DNA of 64,000 nucleotides. Origin: Picochlorum sp. 'celeri'. Taxonomy: Eukaryota > Chlorophyta > Trebouxiophyceae. Positions 1 to 11,381 of this stretch are shown in pieces. The stretch covers positions 930,001 to 994,000 of the forward strand of contig JAACMV010000003.1 in NCBI GenBank assembly GCA_010909725.1, read 5' to 3'. A program made the position numbers and the translations under genes. The notes below the pieces were generated by a model. It made no database searches, was not told the origin of the DNA, and saw nothing but the letters and a program-made list of their open reading frames with translations. The first letter of the stretch is position 1. Each line of letters starts with the position of its first letter.

Positions 1-1
1 A

Positions 2-544
2 GGAACGGGTCGGACTGTAGGCAGCGCAACGGTCCGATATGCAAATACCCAAGGATTTGACTGCGAAGGTCCATCCGTATCTGTTCCTTATGATATCAGA
101 TCTATTCCTGGTCCATTTAGAAGGGGAGAGCAAATCTGGTTCTACTCCTCAGGATATGTATTCCCAGATGAGTTTGTCATCACATTGGGTCAATGCGACA
201 TTCTAACCGATTACAATAGTCGTGCTTCGACGCAAGGTGGCATTGGAGGAGTCCTTGGGGAATATACAAGTACTTCATCAAGGCCTGAGGGCTGTGTCAA
301 CGATGTGAATACAAGGGAGCAAAATCCATCTGGATCATCACCTTGTTGCGCTCGCAATTTGTCAAACAAGCCAAACAATTGCAACGAAGATTGTGGACCA
401 GGAGATAAGTACTTGTCTTTCATTCTAGATAGAGACTATGATGAGCTTTTTGTGACCGTATATGCCCCCTGTCAGAGCACCAGATGGGTTTATATGGTTT
501 GCACAGATGACCAAAGAGACGTTTGTACCAATAGAGACTTTTAG
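2..544 (+). CDS. Cysteine-rich protein of unknown function, 3' part only
   Basis: The frame is open from base 2 to a TAG at 542-544, giving the last 180 residues of a protein whose start lies outside the window. The fragment is rich in Cys, Asn, Gly and Ser and has no hydrophobic membrane span. A Cys cluster occurs near the middle (CCARNL, then CNEDCGPGD) with more Cys towards the C-terminus (APCQS, VCTDD, DVCTN). Such spacing is usual in disulfide-bonded secreted or cell-surface domains, so an extracellular protein is the best guess. I recognise no family. It converges on HDR, with 135 bases between the two stops. Confidence 0.6.
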   Translation, partial: GTGRTVGSATVRYANTQGFDCEGPSVSVPYDIRSIPGPFRRGEQIWFYSSGYVFPDEFVITLGQCDILTDYNSRASTQGGIGGVLGEYTSTSSRPEGCVNDVNTREQNPSGSSPCCARNLSNKPNNCNEDCGPGDKYLSFILDRDYDELFVTVYAPCQSTRWVYMVCTDDQRDVCTNRDF

Positions 545-679
545 CTGTTTTCATCAATCTTTAGTCTCAGGGAATTTCCCATTCAAGAATTAGAGAAACT
601 TAATTGTTTTGTGTTTATAGCTGAATACATCGTATATTACTCAAGGAAGAAAAATTATGAAAATAAAATTAGTACTGAC

Positions 680-2140
680 TCACTCATCATGATCTTCATG
701 TGTTGGTTTTGAGACAGACACCTGCTTCTTCTCAATGCCTGTAAAGCTAGGGTCTTTGATCTTGAACACCTTGTCCAATACATCCTCGATAGCTCTATCT
801 GGAGTTGAAGCACCCGATGTCACACCAATGGTGATTGGTTTCTCGGGAAGCCAGCATTGTGTCTCAACAAGCTCTCCATGTGCCAACTTGTGGGTGATTG
901 TGTTCTTCTCCACGTCAATACGGGCCCCGCTATCAACCCAGAATGAGGGGATGTTTTTCATCTCTCCAATCTCCTGTAAATGTGATGTGTTTGATGAGTT
1001 GAATCCACCCACGACAATCATCATATCCAATCGCTGGTCGTCTGCTGGGTCCTGGTGAGCTGTCAATTCATATACTGCATCCTGTCTCTCCTGGGTGGCA
1101 TCACAAATTGTGTCCATAATCATGAAATGTTCATTCAAATTAGCTGGTCCGAATTTCTTCATCATCGTGCTTTCCAAAAGCTTTCCAATCGCCTCTGTCT
1201 CTCCCTTGAGCATGGTGGTCTGGTTGGCCATTCCAATTCTATTCAAGTCGACATCTGGATCAAATCCAGCAGACATGGCATTCTTGAACTTGGCCATAAA
1301 TTCAGACTTGTCTCCTCCTTCCATGATAAAGTCGCACACGTACTGCGCCTCTTTCATATCCTTTACAATCAGATATGTTCCAGCGAAGGATGCTGTGGCG
1401 ACAGTTTCCTCGTGGGCCCACTTTCCGTGAATGATGGATGTGTGGCCTTTGCGTGCCTGATTATCCACTGCATTCCACACTTTGGAAACCCATGGACATG
1501 TCGTGTCCACAATCTGCACCTTTTTATCATTCAAAAGCCTCATTTCTTGAACAGATGCACCAAAAGCAGGCAGAATCACCACATCTCCTTCCTTGACATT
1601 GCTAAAGTCTTTTGCTCCAACAGTCCCCCCATCTGTCGTCTCAATAAACTCGACATCCATCTCCTTCAACCTCTGATTCACCTTGGGGTTGTGAATAATT
1701 TCATTTGTAATATGCAAACGCTTTCCTGGATATGCCTTGCGTGCCTCGTAGGCCATCTGCACAGCCCTTTCTACTCCCCAGCAATATCCATACGCCTCTG
1801 CCAACAACACTGTCACGTCTCCTTGCTTCCACTCATTACCTTGCTCCTTCATTTGTGCAACCAAACCAGAAGTTGAGTATCCAACGCCATGATCCTCCAT
1901 TAATTCCAAACTTTCCTTGTCATTCGTTGGCTTCCTCGTATACCGCCCAGTCTGGTTCAAAGAGCGTCTGAACGCTCTTGCATCAAACGTCCCTTCTTCT
2001 TGAGACACAGAAGCACTGCATTGAATAGAACGATGGGCATAACGAGCCTGATACTTCAATCCAGAAGAAGAGAGTCCTGTGCGTCGACCAAAGACCGAAC
2101 TTTGTGTGGTGCCCACGCAGTGAGCCATCATCGCCACCAT
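680..2140 (-). CDS. HDR: 4-hydroxy-3-methylbut-2-enyl diphosphate reductase, plastid (HDR/IspH)
   Basis: This is the last enzyme of the plastid MEP pathway; it reduces HMBPP to IPP and DMAPP. The first in-frame ATG (2140) gives 486 residues; an upstream in-frame GTG is ignored. Residues 1 to about 45 are Ser/Arg-rich and fit a transit peptide. The three cysteines that hold the Fe-S cluster are seen in [11 protein letters not shown] (C120), VDTTCPWV (C215) and [10 protein letters not shown] (C346). [12 protein letters not shown] and [12 protein letters not shown] are family signatures. The N-terminal extension and sequence match plant/algal rather than short bacterial IspH. It is transcribed away from the multicopper oxidase gene. 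Confidence 0.97.
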   Translation of the reverse strand: MVAMMAHCVGTTQSSVFGRRTGLSSSGLKYQARYAHRSIQCSASVSQEEGTFDARAFRRSLNQTGRYTRKPTNDKESLELMEDHGVGYSTSGLVAQMKEQGNEWKQGDVTVLLAEAYGYCWGVERAVQMAYEARKAYPGKRLHITNEIIHNPKVNQRLKEMDVEFIETTDGGTVGAKDFSNVKEGDVVILPAFGASVQEMRLLNDKKVQIVDTTCPWVSKVWNAVDNQARKGHTSIIHGKWAHEETVATASFAGTYLIVKDMKEAQYVCDFIMEGGDKSEFMAKFKNAMSAGFDPDVDLNRIGMANQTTMLKGETEAIGKLLESTMMKKFGPANLNEHFMIMDTICDATQERQDAVYELTAHQDPADDQRLDMMIVVGGFNSSNTSHLQEIGEMKNIPSFWVDSGARIDVEKNTITHKLAHGELVETQCWLPEKPITIGVTSGASTPDRAIEDVLDKVFKIKDPSFTGIEKKQVSVSKPTHEDHDE

Positions 2141-2441
2141 CACTAATCAGTATTTGTGGTAAAATATATTTCGAAATTAACGATGAATGAAAACAGTGCC
2201 ATGAAAGCCAGACGCATGACCATACTTGTCGAGTTTATCTGTTCAGATTGTGTTTAAAGTATCGATTTACAGAAAGGCGCGTCCTCTAAACATCTGAATA
2301 TCCCAAATACGGCGTAACGTAAAGCAAAGCACCCTGTATTCGACATGCTAGTCGTGAAATAACGCCATCCTTTTCACCACATCCAATAATAGTGAGAAAT
2401 AAGTTGACAATTACCTCAAAAAGGGGGCTCCAAGTGCCAGT
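2141..2441. promoter_or_regulatory. Divergent intergenic region between HDR and multicopper oxidase
   Basis: These 301 bases separate two head-to-head genes and must hold both promoters. No RNA gene or conserved ORF is visible. I see no clear TATA box in a convincing position. Confidence 0.4.
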
Positions 2442-4478
2442 ATGTCGGGTTCTCCCCTGTTTTTGCTTGCACTCGTGCTCCAAACGTGCTTGTCAATATA
2501 TCTCACTGGTGTTGGCGCAAAGACCCAAGAATATACTCTGAGTCTATCAAATGATCTTGTGAGTCCTGATGGGGGGCCTTCTAGGACAGCAGTGCTGATA
2601 AATGGCAAGTTTGGAGGTCCTCTGATATCTGTTGCTGCCAACGATGTGCTCAAGGTGACGGTCAATAATTCCATGCTAGAGTATGGTGAATATTTCGGCA
2701 GTACAACAATTCACTGGCATGGATTCTCTATGAAAGGAGTTCCATATCTAGATGGAACTGGGCACATGTCACAGTGTCCAATCTCTCCAAACACAACCAT
2801 GGTGTATGAATTTCAGGTGACGGAGCTTCCTGGGACGTACATGTATCACGATCATGAGACTGTGCTGGTTTCAGACGGTTTGTCAGGTGGCCTGCTAGTC
2901 ACTGCTGGTGTTGAGGATGATACGAAGGAAGAAGAAATTATTCTGCCTCTATCAGAATGGTTTTCAGAACCTGCTCCAGAGCTTGCAAAACTATTGAACA
3001 GGCCTTTAATTCCATTGAATAATACCACAAAAGAGTCAGAGCTCTTCAAATGGGTTGGGACTCCTCGATCGCTGTTATTGAATTATCAAGGTTGCTATGC
3101 AGATTGTGAGTTGGGAACAAATCAAACAGACCAAACCTGCACGCCTGATCCATCGTGTGAGACACGGTACCGTGTCTCAGTCAAGCCAAATTCGTCGTAT
3201 AGAATTAGAATCATCGGCGCTGGTTCATTATTACAACAGATGGTATGTTTTGAGGGACATAATCTAACATTAGTTGCAACAGATGCTCGAGAGACTGAGC
3301 CTCTTGAAGTTGGAGAATGTGTTGATGTAAACTTGGGCCAACGGATGGATGTTATACTAAAGACGAGAAGCGATTTGAATCAGAGCGCGTTTTGGATAAC
3401 AGGAAGAGCGCTTGGTCGAACTGGAATGCCTGCGTCATATGGTGTATTGCAGTATGAAGGTGATGACGGAACTGCATTGCCACAATCACCTCCACCGCAG
3501 CCTGCAGATGTCCCTGTGTCATGGGCGACAAATGACTTTGTCATGAATATCACGTCTCCGAAGGATCGTGTACCGGAGTATGTGACATCCAAAACACCCG
3601 GTCGACGAGTTATTATTGAAGTGGCCCAGCCAATCCTCCAACAGACTGCACAGCTGAGATGGGCCTTGTCAAATGTTGTGTTCCTTGATACACCATCATG
3701 CAATACTACATTGGCCCAAGCCCAAGACCCCGAGTGGCTATCCTCATCAAACCCATACGTCATTGATTCGGCAGAGGAAATTGCTCGCTTGAATACATCA
3801 GATATTCCAGGCCTTGGACAGGATGAAGGAAGTGGGGAGGCATTTGTATTCCTAAATCTCAATTTTGATAAGAGTCTGATGCCAACAGAACCGGTTGCGG
3901 GGACTCCTATCATCGAACTTGGCAGTGATGAAGTTATCGACATACTCCTACAAAATAACCCAGCCGAAGCATTCGGAGGAATACTGATGAACAGAACAAG
4001 CCAAGAGCAGCATCCAATCCATCTGCATGGACATCACTTTTATGTCCTTGGATCTGGGCAAGGAGATTTTGTAGAATTGGAAAAGAACGGCACATTGAAG
4101 TCATTGCTGAATTATAAGAACCCCAGGCTTGGAGACACTGCGACCCTCCCCATGAATGGATGGTTGTACTTGAGATTCAAGTCTGGAAACCCTGGAGTGT
4201 GGCCGATTCATTGCCATATAATATGGCACGAATTCATGGGCCAATTAAGTCTCTTTGCGGAAGATGTACCGAATATTCCGAAAACTCCAGATGGCATGTT
4301 GCCGCAATGTCCGACGGAATGCTATTATTCTGCCGGTACTTTTGGCCAAAATTCATCAGATGATGAGCCAAGCACTCCACCATCACCACCACCTGCTGCA
4401 AGTGCAGCCATGACATATCAAGTACCAGCATTACTTGCATGGCTAGTCCTTGCCAAAATGACATTCGAGATTGTATGA
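2442..4478 (+). CDS. Secreted or GPI-anchored laccase-like multicopper oxidase
   Basis: Multicopper oxidases oxidise phenols or metals and reduce oxygen to water. The 678-residue protein starts with a clear signal peptide (LFLLALVLQTCLSIYL). The copper sites are present: HWHG (H91, H93), HDH (H136, H138), HPIHLHGHH from residue 524, and HCHIIWHEFMGQ from residue 590. The three cupredoxin domains span about 30-165, 180-350 and 430-620. The position that normally carries the Leu, Met or Phe axial to type 1 copper is Gln601. The C-terminus has a Pro/Ser linker and a final hydrophobic stretch (ALLAWLVLAKMTF), as in a GPI-anchor signal. Many Asn-X-Ser/Thr sites fit extracellular display. Substrate is unknown. 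TGTAA lies at 4680-4684. Confidence 0.93.
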   Translation: MSGSPLFLLALVLQTCLSIYLTGVGAKTQEYTLSLSNDLVSPDGGPSRTAVLINGKFGGPLISVAANDVLKVTVNNSMLEYGEYFGSTTIHWHGFSMKGVPYLDGTGHMSQCPISPNTTMVYEFQVTELPGTYMYHDHETVLVSDGLSGGLLVTAGVEDDTKEEEIILPLSEWFSEPAPELAKLLNRPLIPLNNTTKESELFKWVGTPRSLLLNYQGCYADCELGTNQTDQTCTPDPSCETRYRVSVKPNSSYRIRIIGAGSLLQQMVCFEGHNLTLVATDARETEPLEVGECVDVNLGQRMDVILKTRSDLNQSAFWITGRALGRTGMPASYGVLQYEGDDGTALPQSPPPQPADVPVSWATNDFVMNITSPKDRVPEYVTSKTPGRRVIIEVAQPILQQTAQLRWALSNVVFLDTPSCNTTLAQAQDPEWLSSSNPYVIDSAEEIARLNTSDIPGLGQDEGSGEAFVFLNLNFDKSLMPTEPVAGTPIIELGSDEVIDILLQNNPAEAFGGILMNRTSQEQHPIHLHGHHFYVLGSGQGDFVELEKNGTLKSLLNYKNPRLGDTATLPMNGWLYLRFKSGNPGVWPIHCHIIWHEFMGQLSLFAEDVPNIPKTPDGMLPQCPTECYYSAGTFGQNSSDDEPSTPPSPPPAASAAMTYQVPALLAWLVLAKMTFEIV

Positions 4479-4812
4479 ATGACGTAGAATCGTCTCCCAG
4501 ATTCATATGGTGATGGAGAGCATCGCATTGTCAATCGATTGACAGTGCAATGGAGGCGCCCTCTGCCAGCGACAAGGGAGCCACCCATCAGAATCATCCT
4601 ACAAAATAAATCACATCGATGGAGCAGATATACGATCTCTCCCCTCACATTTACTATCACATTATTTATCTAAGATATTTGTAATCGGAGATTGTTTCTG
4701 TATCTCGTAGAGTATTGAAAACCAAAACTACCTGGTAGTCTCTAGAAGGTTTCAGTGTCTGTGGTATACACGAATCGGTTTGTGACGCATTTGTGCACAT
4801 CAAGGGCGAATC
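4479..4812. other. Intergenic region between multicopper oxidase and Cpn60
   Basis: No gene is visible in these 334 bases. They hold the oxidase 3' UTR with its TGTAA and the Cpn60 promoter. A perfect 16-base palindrome (TGTCAATC/GATTGACA) lies at 4529-4544, 50 bases after the oxidase stop. I looked for a heat-shock element upstream of Cpn60 and found none with correct spacing. Confidence 0.5.
4680..4684 (+). terminator. Poly(A) signal TGTAA of multicopper oxidase
   Basis: Green-algal motif 202 bases after the stop; no closer candidate. Confidence 0.35.
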
Positions 4813-7267
<2,455 letters not shown>

Positions 7268-7520
7268 TGTTGTACTATAGATAGGGCCGGATATCAGTCT
7301 ATGTTTTTGATATCCTTGAGAATACATACATAGTTTTTCATCCACCTGCTATGCTCACATCGGACGACAAGGTCATCAATAATTTGTAAGAAAAAGCCGA
7401 GTGTACTAAAATAGCATTTAAAAAACGTCCGAGTTCAAAAAACCATCACTATAATGCCATGCGGTAGTACTACTACTCCAGGCAGTCATATATTTATAAA
7501 TCATTAGTATATACGTAAAC

Positions 7521-8624
7521 ATGGGAGTGCGTGTGCCATCCAATCGCGTTGAGAACCCCTGCAATAGAAATGGGCCGCGTTGCATGTCAACACCATGGTG
7601 GAGTCCACAGAACTCTCTTCGACGACGAATGCAACAGTGCCGTTCAGAAGCGAACCAAAGTGCTGTAATAACAAACTCTTCAACCTGGCTGGATGAACCC
7701 TTGAGGCACGTGATTGAATCACAGCAGTTTGACAAGAAGGCATTGTCGGAGATTTTCAATGTGTCTCGAGAGATGGAAGATGTTCGACCAGGAACAGATG
7801 CATCAATGCAATTACAAGGTAGGATTATGTCGACACTCTTCTATGAGCCATCGACAAGGACGAGACTGTCATTTGAGTCTGCCATGGCAAGGTTGGGTGG
7901 AACCGTCTTGTCCACTGAAAGCGCGGGAGAGTATTCTTCGGCGGCAAAAGGGGAGACTCTGGAGGATACTATCCGAACTGTAGAGGGGTATGCTGATACG
8001 ATTGTTCTGAGGCATTTCCAGGCAGGATCTGCCAGGCGTGCTGCCAATGCAGCATCTGTCCCAATAATAAATGCTGGCGACGGTCCAGGGCAGCATCCAA
8101 CGCAGGCGCTTCTCGATGTGTACACTATTCAACGAGAAATCGGTAGGTTGGATAACTTTAGTATCGGCATGGTTGGAGATTTGGCTAATGGTAGGACAGT
8201 GAGGTCACTGGCCTATGTCCTGTCCATGTATGAGAATGTCAAGATGTATTTTGTGGCCCCAGACGTCGTCAAAATGAAGGATGATATTAAAGATTTTCTG
8301 ACAGAACAAGGTGTTTCGTGGGAAGAAGTTGATGATTTGAAAGCCGTGTCTGCAGACGTGGATGTTCTGTATCAGACCAGGATTCAAAAAGAGAGGTTCC
8401 AAGATAGACCAGAGGATTACGACAAGGCCAAGGGAAAGTATATTATCGATGACGATGTCATGAAGCTTTTACCAAAGCATGGTGTTGTCATGCATCCTCT
8501 TCCGCGAGTGGATGAGATTGATCCAGCAGTCGATGTAGATCCTCGAGCTGCCTATTTTAGACAGGCACGGAATGGACTCTATGTTCGAATGGCTCTTCTC
8601 AAGCTGGCCCTTGCCCAAACGTAA
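7521..8624 (+). CDS. PYRB: Aspartate carbamoyltransferase, plastid
   Basis: This enzyme joins carbamoyl phosphate to aspartate in the first committed step of pyrimidine synthesis. The 367-residue protein begins with about 55 residues rich in Arg, Asn and Ser, fitting a plastid transit peptide; plant ATCase is plastidic and monofunctional. Carbamoyl-phosphate binding is shown by STRTRLSFESAM, and the catalytic loop by GDGPGQHPTQALLD. The C-terminal domain has the aspartate-binding HPLPRVDEI. No CAD-type fusion is present. TGTAA lies at 8643-8647, just after the stop. The next gene starts 60 bases downstream on the same strand. Confidence 0.95.
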   Translation: MGVRVPSNRVENPCNRNGPRCMSTPWWSPQNSLRRRMQQCRSEANQSAVITNSSTWLDEPLRHVIESQQFDKKALSEIFNVSREMEDVRPGTDASMQLQGRIMSTLFYEPSTRTRLSFESAMARLGGTVLSTESAGEYSSAAKGETLEDTIRTVEGYADTIVLRHFQAGSARRAANAASVPIINAGDGPGQHPTQALLDVYTIQREIGRLDNFSIGMVGDLANGRTVRSLAYVLSMYENVKMYFVAPDVVKMKDDIKDFLTEQGVSWEEVDDLKAVSADVDVLYQTRIQKERFQDRPEDYDKAKGKYIIDDDVMKLLPKHGVVMHPLPRVDEIDPAVDVDPRAAYFRQARNGLYVRMALLKLALAQT

Positions 8625-8642
8625 CCATATGGATATTGTACT

Positions 8643-8647
8643 TGTAA
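8643..8647 (+). terminator. Poly(A) signal TGTAA of aspartate carbamoyltransferase
   Basis: Motif 19 bases after the stop and 38 before the next ATG. Confidence 0.5.
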
Positions 8648-8684
8648 AACGATCAGGAGCAAATAACGTATGAAATCGTGAGAT

Positions 8685-9539
8685 ATGGCCGTCGTATCAA
8701 TGCCAGTCGCACTTGTGGTGTTGTTGGTGCTCTTTCAAAGGGTCCAAGGGGCTTCATTGGTGACTCTGGAGCACTCTTTAGACGGTATTAATTACAAAAA
8801 GGCAGGATCATTCGAATTGGATGGGGTGCGTCAGTGTTATTATACAATAGTTCATGTATCGACTGGTTTTTTTTTGATAATTCAGTTCTCTTCTTATATT
8901 CTCCACACATATATATCACTGCAGAAAGCTACAGTAGCACACCTACAAGGATATTCTTTGTCGAATATCCTCAAGACTGGGGTGGATACGAGCCATGCGC
9001 TGTATTTTGTACGGGTTGTTGGAAATCATGCAAATACCTTGGAATACCCCGTCGCATCGATTCCTCTGTCATGTTGGATGCACGCAGGATCTAAAGCAAA
9101 GGTAGATCTGTTTACGATAGAGGCATCGAGGGGTACAATACAGTCGGTATCATTGCATGCTCCATGCCCAGCCAACCAGGTTGCTGTTGGCGGTGAGCCA
9201 GAGGAGTATGCATTGACGTGTTCGATATCAACACCTCGAGTAGCGGCGCATGTCCCGCTCATGACAATGCAAGGTGGCAGTGGAGAAGGACTAGAGTATT
9301 TAGATTTGACCAACCAAGGTCAACAGTCTCAGGAGGCTCAGAGCAGCAGTACGACGCAACCAACCAAGAAGGGAAGTGCGGCACAGGCAAAGGATGATAG
9401 AACATGGTTACAGAAGAATTGGATGTTTGTTGCTCTCGGGGAGTTTATATTGTTGAATAAAATGGGAGCCGCTGCTCAGGACCAACAACGGTCAGCTCCT
9501 CCTGCGAGGAATGTACCAGTTGGAGGGAACGCACGTTAG
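8685..9539 (+). CDS. EMC10: ER membrane protein complex subunit 10-like protein, one intron
   Basis: EMC10 is a lumenal subunit of the complex that inserts tail-anchored and multipass proteins into the ER. The protein starts with a signal peptide (VALVVLLVLFQRVQG), then LVTLEHSLDG and a beta-rich lumenal domain with two Cys (LSCWMHAG, HAPCPAN). A predicted membrane segment lies near the C-terminus (WLQKNWMFVALGEFILLN), as in EMC10. The most likely intron is 8826-8924 (GTGCGT...CTGCAG, 99 bases, phase 0), giving 251 residues. The intron is a multiple of three and has no stop, so an unspliced form would add 33 residues. Similarity is family-level only, so the name is tentative. Confidence 0.72.
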   Translation: MAVVSMPVALVVLLVLFQRVQGASLVTLEHSLDGINYKKAGSFELDGVRQCYYTIVHVSTGFFLIIQFSSYILHTYISLQKATVAHLQGYSLSNILKTGVDTSHALYFVRVVGNHANTLEYPVASIPLSCWMHAGSKAKVDLFTIEASRGTIQSVSLHAPCPANQVAVGGEPEEYALTCSISTPRVAAHVPLMTMQGGSGEGLEYLDLTNQGQQSQEAQSSSTTQPTKKGSAAQAKDDRTWLQKNWMFVALGEFILLNKMGAAAQDQQRSAPPARNVPVGGNAR

Positions 9540-9897
9540 TGAGCTTGCAGGGCCTATAGAAGCGTGCACGGGGCCGCAAAAATAGTTGTATGAGTGGAAT
9601 CTATATTTTTTATAGAACAAGCACTCATCTATGCAGCACCAGAGGGGCGAGAGGAGAGTCAAAGACAGACTGGTGGCTGCCTGTACTTGGACCGTCCGAG
9701 AAAAATAGTGTCAGACAGTCTGACAGCGAGAGTTGATGAAGATGGCTGATTCAACACCGCGTATCATTATATATGTGTGTATTCTCCCGATCTTCACTAA
9801 TTAATTGTTTATATTTTGAGGGGGTCGTTGTAACAGACAGATCACATCAGTATTGAATGCATTCCAGCTATTGGAACTCTTCTTCTTCGTGTTGACC
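9540..9897. other. Intergenic region between EMC10-like and expansin-like genes
   Basis: No gene is visible. A TGTAA at about 9828-9832 may end the EMC10-like transcript, although it is almost 300 bases past the stop. The remainder should carry the promoter of the expansin-like gene. Confidence 0.4.
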
Positions 9898-10653
9898 ATG
9901 AATTACGCCAGTATTCTTCTCCTGTTGGCCACATTGTTGGTGACGAGCTCCTGCGGAGTTCAGGCACGACGAATGCTGGAGAGTGATGATGATAAGGCGG
10001 CACGCCTGGGCTTGATTGCCGAGTTCAAAGGTGACGGGACTGCGTATTCTCACCCAGTTAACAATGCCACTGGATTTGCCTGCTCCATGAGAGAAATCCC
10101 ACCAAAGGCAAAGAGAAATTTCGTTGCGATCAATTCCGCCCAATGGAATAACGGTACAGACTGCGGCAAGTGTGTTGAAGTGTGGTGTGAAGACTCTTTT
10201 TGTGTCAACCGTTACACACCAGTGAGGCTTATGATTATGGATCTCTGCCCGGAATGCAGTAAAGGAGATCTGGATCTGAGTATTCCTGCGTATGAGGAGG
10301 TTACAGGCAGATGGCCTCACAGACTCAAGTTTGCATGGAGATATGTTGACTGCTCTGAAGAGTTCAACTTTGAAGATCAGATCCGAATGGATCTCAAGAA
10401 GGGGCCAAACACATGGTGGAGAGCATTCTACTTTTCCGGCAACAGATATCCTATTGTGAATGTCACATTGAACGGAAGAGAATTAGGCCGATCTCAGTTC
10501 AACTTTTTCAATGACTGGAGTACATTGGCAGAGACAGGACCATATAAATTGACTCTGACTGCCGACACGGGTGAAACTATTGAGACCGATGTCGACGATG
10601 TCATGTTGTCTACACAGTACTTACCTATTCAGTTTTCCCGCATGGACAAATGA
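9898..10653 (+). CDS. Secreted expansin-like protein
   Basis: Expansins loosen cell-wall polysaccharides without hydrolysis. The ATG at 9898 gives 251 residues with a strong signal peptide (ASILLLLATLLVTSSCGVQA). Domain 1 (about 30-160) is a six-stranded double-psi beta barrel of the RlpA/EG45 type: CGKCVEVWC, then MIMDLCPECSKGDLDLS, which holds the conserved Asp, and FAWRYVDCS. Domain 2 (about 165-250) looks like the CBM63 beta sandwich, with NTWWRAFYFSGNRYP and surface aromatics. Paired Cys residues fit disulfides. It resembles microbial and algal expansin-like proteins more than plant alpha-expansins. An upstream in-frame TTG was rejected as the start. Confidence 0.88.
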   Translation: MNYASILLLLATLLVTSSCGVQARRMLESDDDKAARLGLIAEFKGDGTAYSHPVNNATGFACSMREIPPKAKRNFVAINSAQWNNGTDCGKCVEVWCEDSFCVNRYTPVRLMIMDLCPECSKGDLDLSIPAYEEVTGRWPHRLKFAWRYVDCSEEFNFEDQIRMDLKKGPNTWWRAFYFSGNRYPIVNVTLNGRELGRSQFNFFNDWSTLAETGPYKLTLTADTGETIETDVDDVMLSTQYLPIQFSRMDK

Positions 10654-11381
10654 TGAGGGTCACAAGACCACATCATACCGTAGGCCACAAAGGACCAATT
10701 CATAAAAAAAAAAGGCAATAATTTTTTCCTGAATACCTATCAACACAGTTTCAGACGAAGAAGAATAAGTTATCTATGAGATTTGATTGTTTTGTTTGAT
10801 GTTTCGTAGCAATGATATTGATTCATACAACACAGAAAGAAAAGAAAAAAAAGAATGTAACAAAGTCTTCATGAATTGGGCGCCACCCGGTGACCTGGGA
10901 ATTTGGTTCGCCCAGATTCTCGTAATAACCTGTGGATGCTTTTCAGTAAATTTTCTGCCTTTTTCTGATTAACGTCTTGTATCACGTCGCATAGAGCTCG
11001 TGTGAGATGGGAGTCCACAAATTCTTCATCTTGTTGCACCTCCTCCTGAGTAACGCCATCCATTCCCATCTGTAGATCTCCCTCAACACAGGCACCGTTG
11101 GATATTTGCTGCCTGTTTTCTATTTTGCTACAGAACTTTGATATAAATCTCACGCTTTTATTATGTGGGCGAGAGAATACATTGACTTTGGTTTGTGACT
11201 TGTCTCAACTGCCACGGGCTCTTTGGAGAGTGTCCGGTTTAAACCCAACAGGTTTGGGCATCGAGTCAGCCTGACCCGTGCCTCGAGATGATCACGAGGT
11301 AGCGCGCGTCCGATACCACTCGCTGTAAGTAGACAGAGTTGATGTATTGCGAATAGTCTTCATACGGTTTGTAGAATAATA
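10654..11381. other. Intergenic region with one weak small ORF
   Basis: These 728 bases contain an A-rich tract (about 10703-10714), TGTAA at about 10856-10860 that may serve the expansin-like gene, and one possible small reverse-strand gene (listed separately). The stretch 11160-11380 contains GTTTAAAC and a short inverted repeat CCTCG/CGAGG but no recognisable gene. Confidence 0.4.
10869..11069 (-). CDS. Possible small protein, unknown
   Basis: A reverse-strand frame from an ATG at 11069 codes for 66 residues; the frame stays open without ATG to about 11153. The product is acidic at the start (EEVQQDEEF) and has an amphipathic, likely helical core (LTRALCDVIQDV...AENLLKSIHRLL). This is plausible for a small complex subunit, but I recognise no family. 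The 5' end might lie in another exon. It fills an otherwise empty 0.7 kb, which is the main reason to list it. Confidence 0.27.
   Translation of the reverse strand: MGMDGVTQEEVQQDEEFVDSHLTRALCDVIQDVNQKKAENLLKSIHRLLRESGRTKFPGHRVAPNS

Noticed and set aside
3158..3179. Perfect 22-base palindrome (TGAGACACGGT/ACCGTGTCTCA) in the oxidase gene
   Set aside because: It lies in well-conserved coding sequence and needs no other explanation.
4700..4812. Heat-shock element for Cpn60 (GAAGGTTTC)
   Set aside because: Spacing between GAA and TTC is three, not two; no further units.
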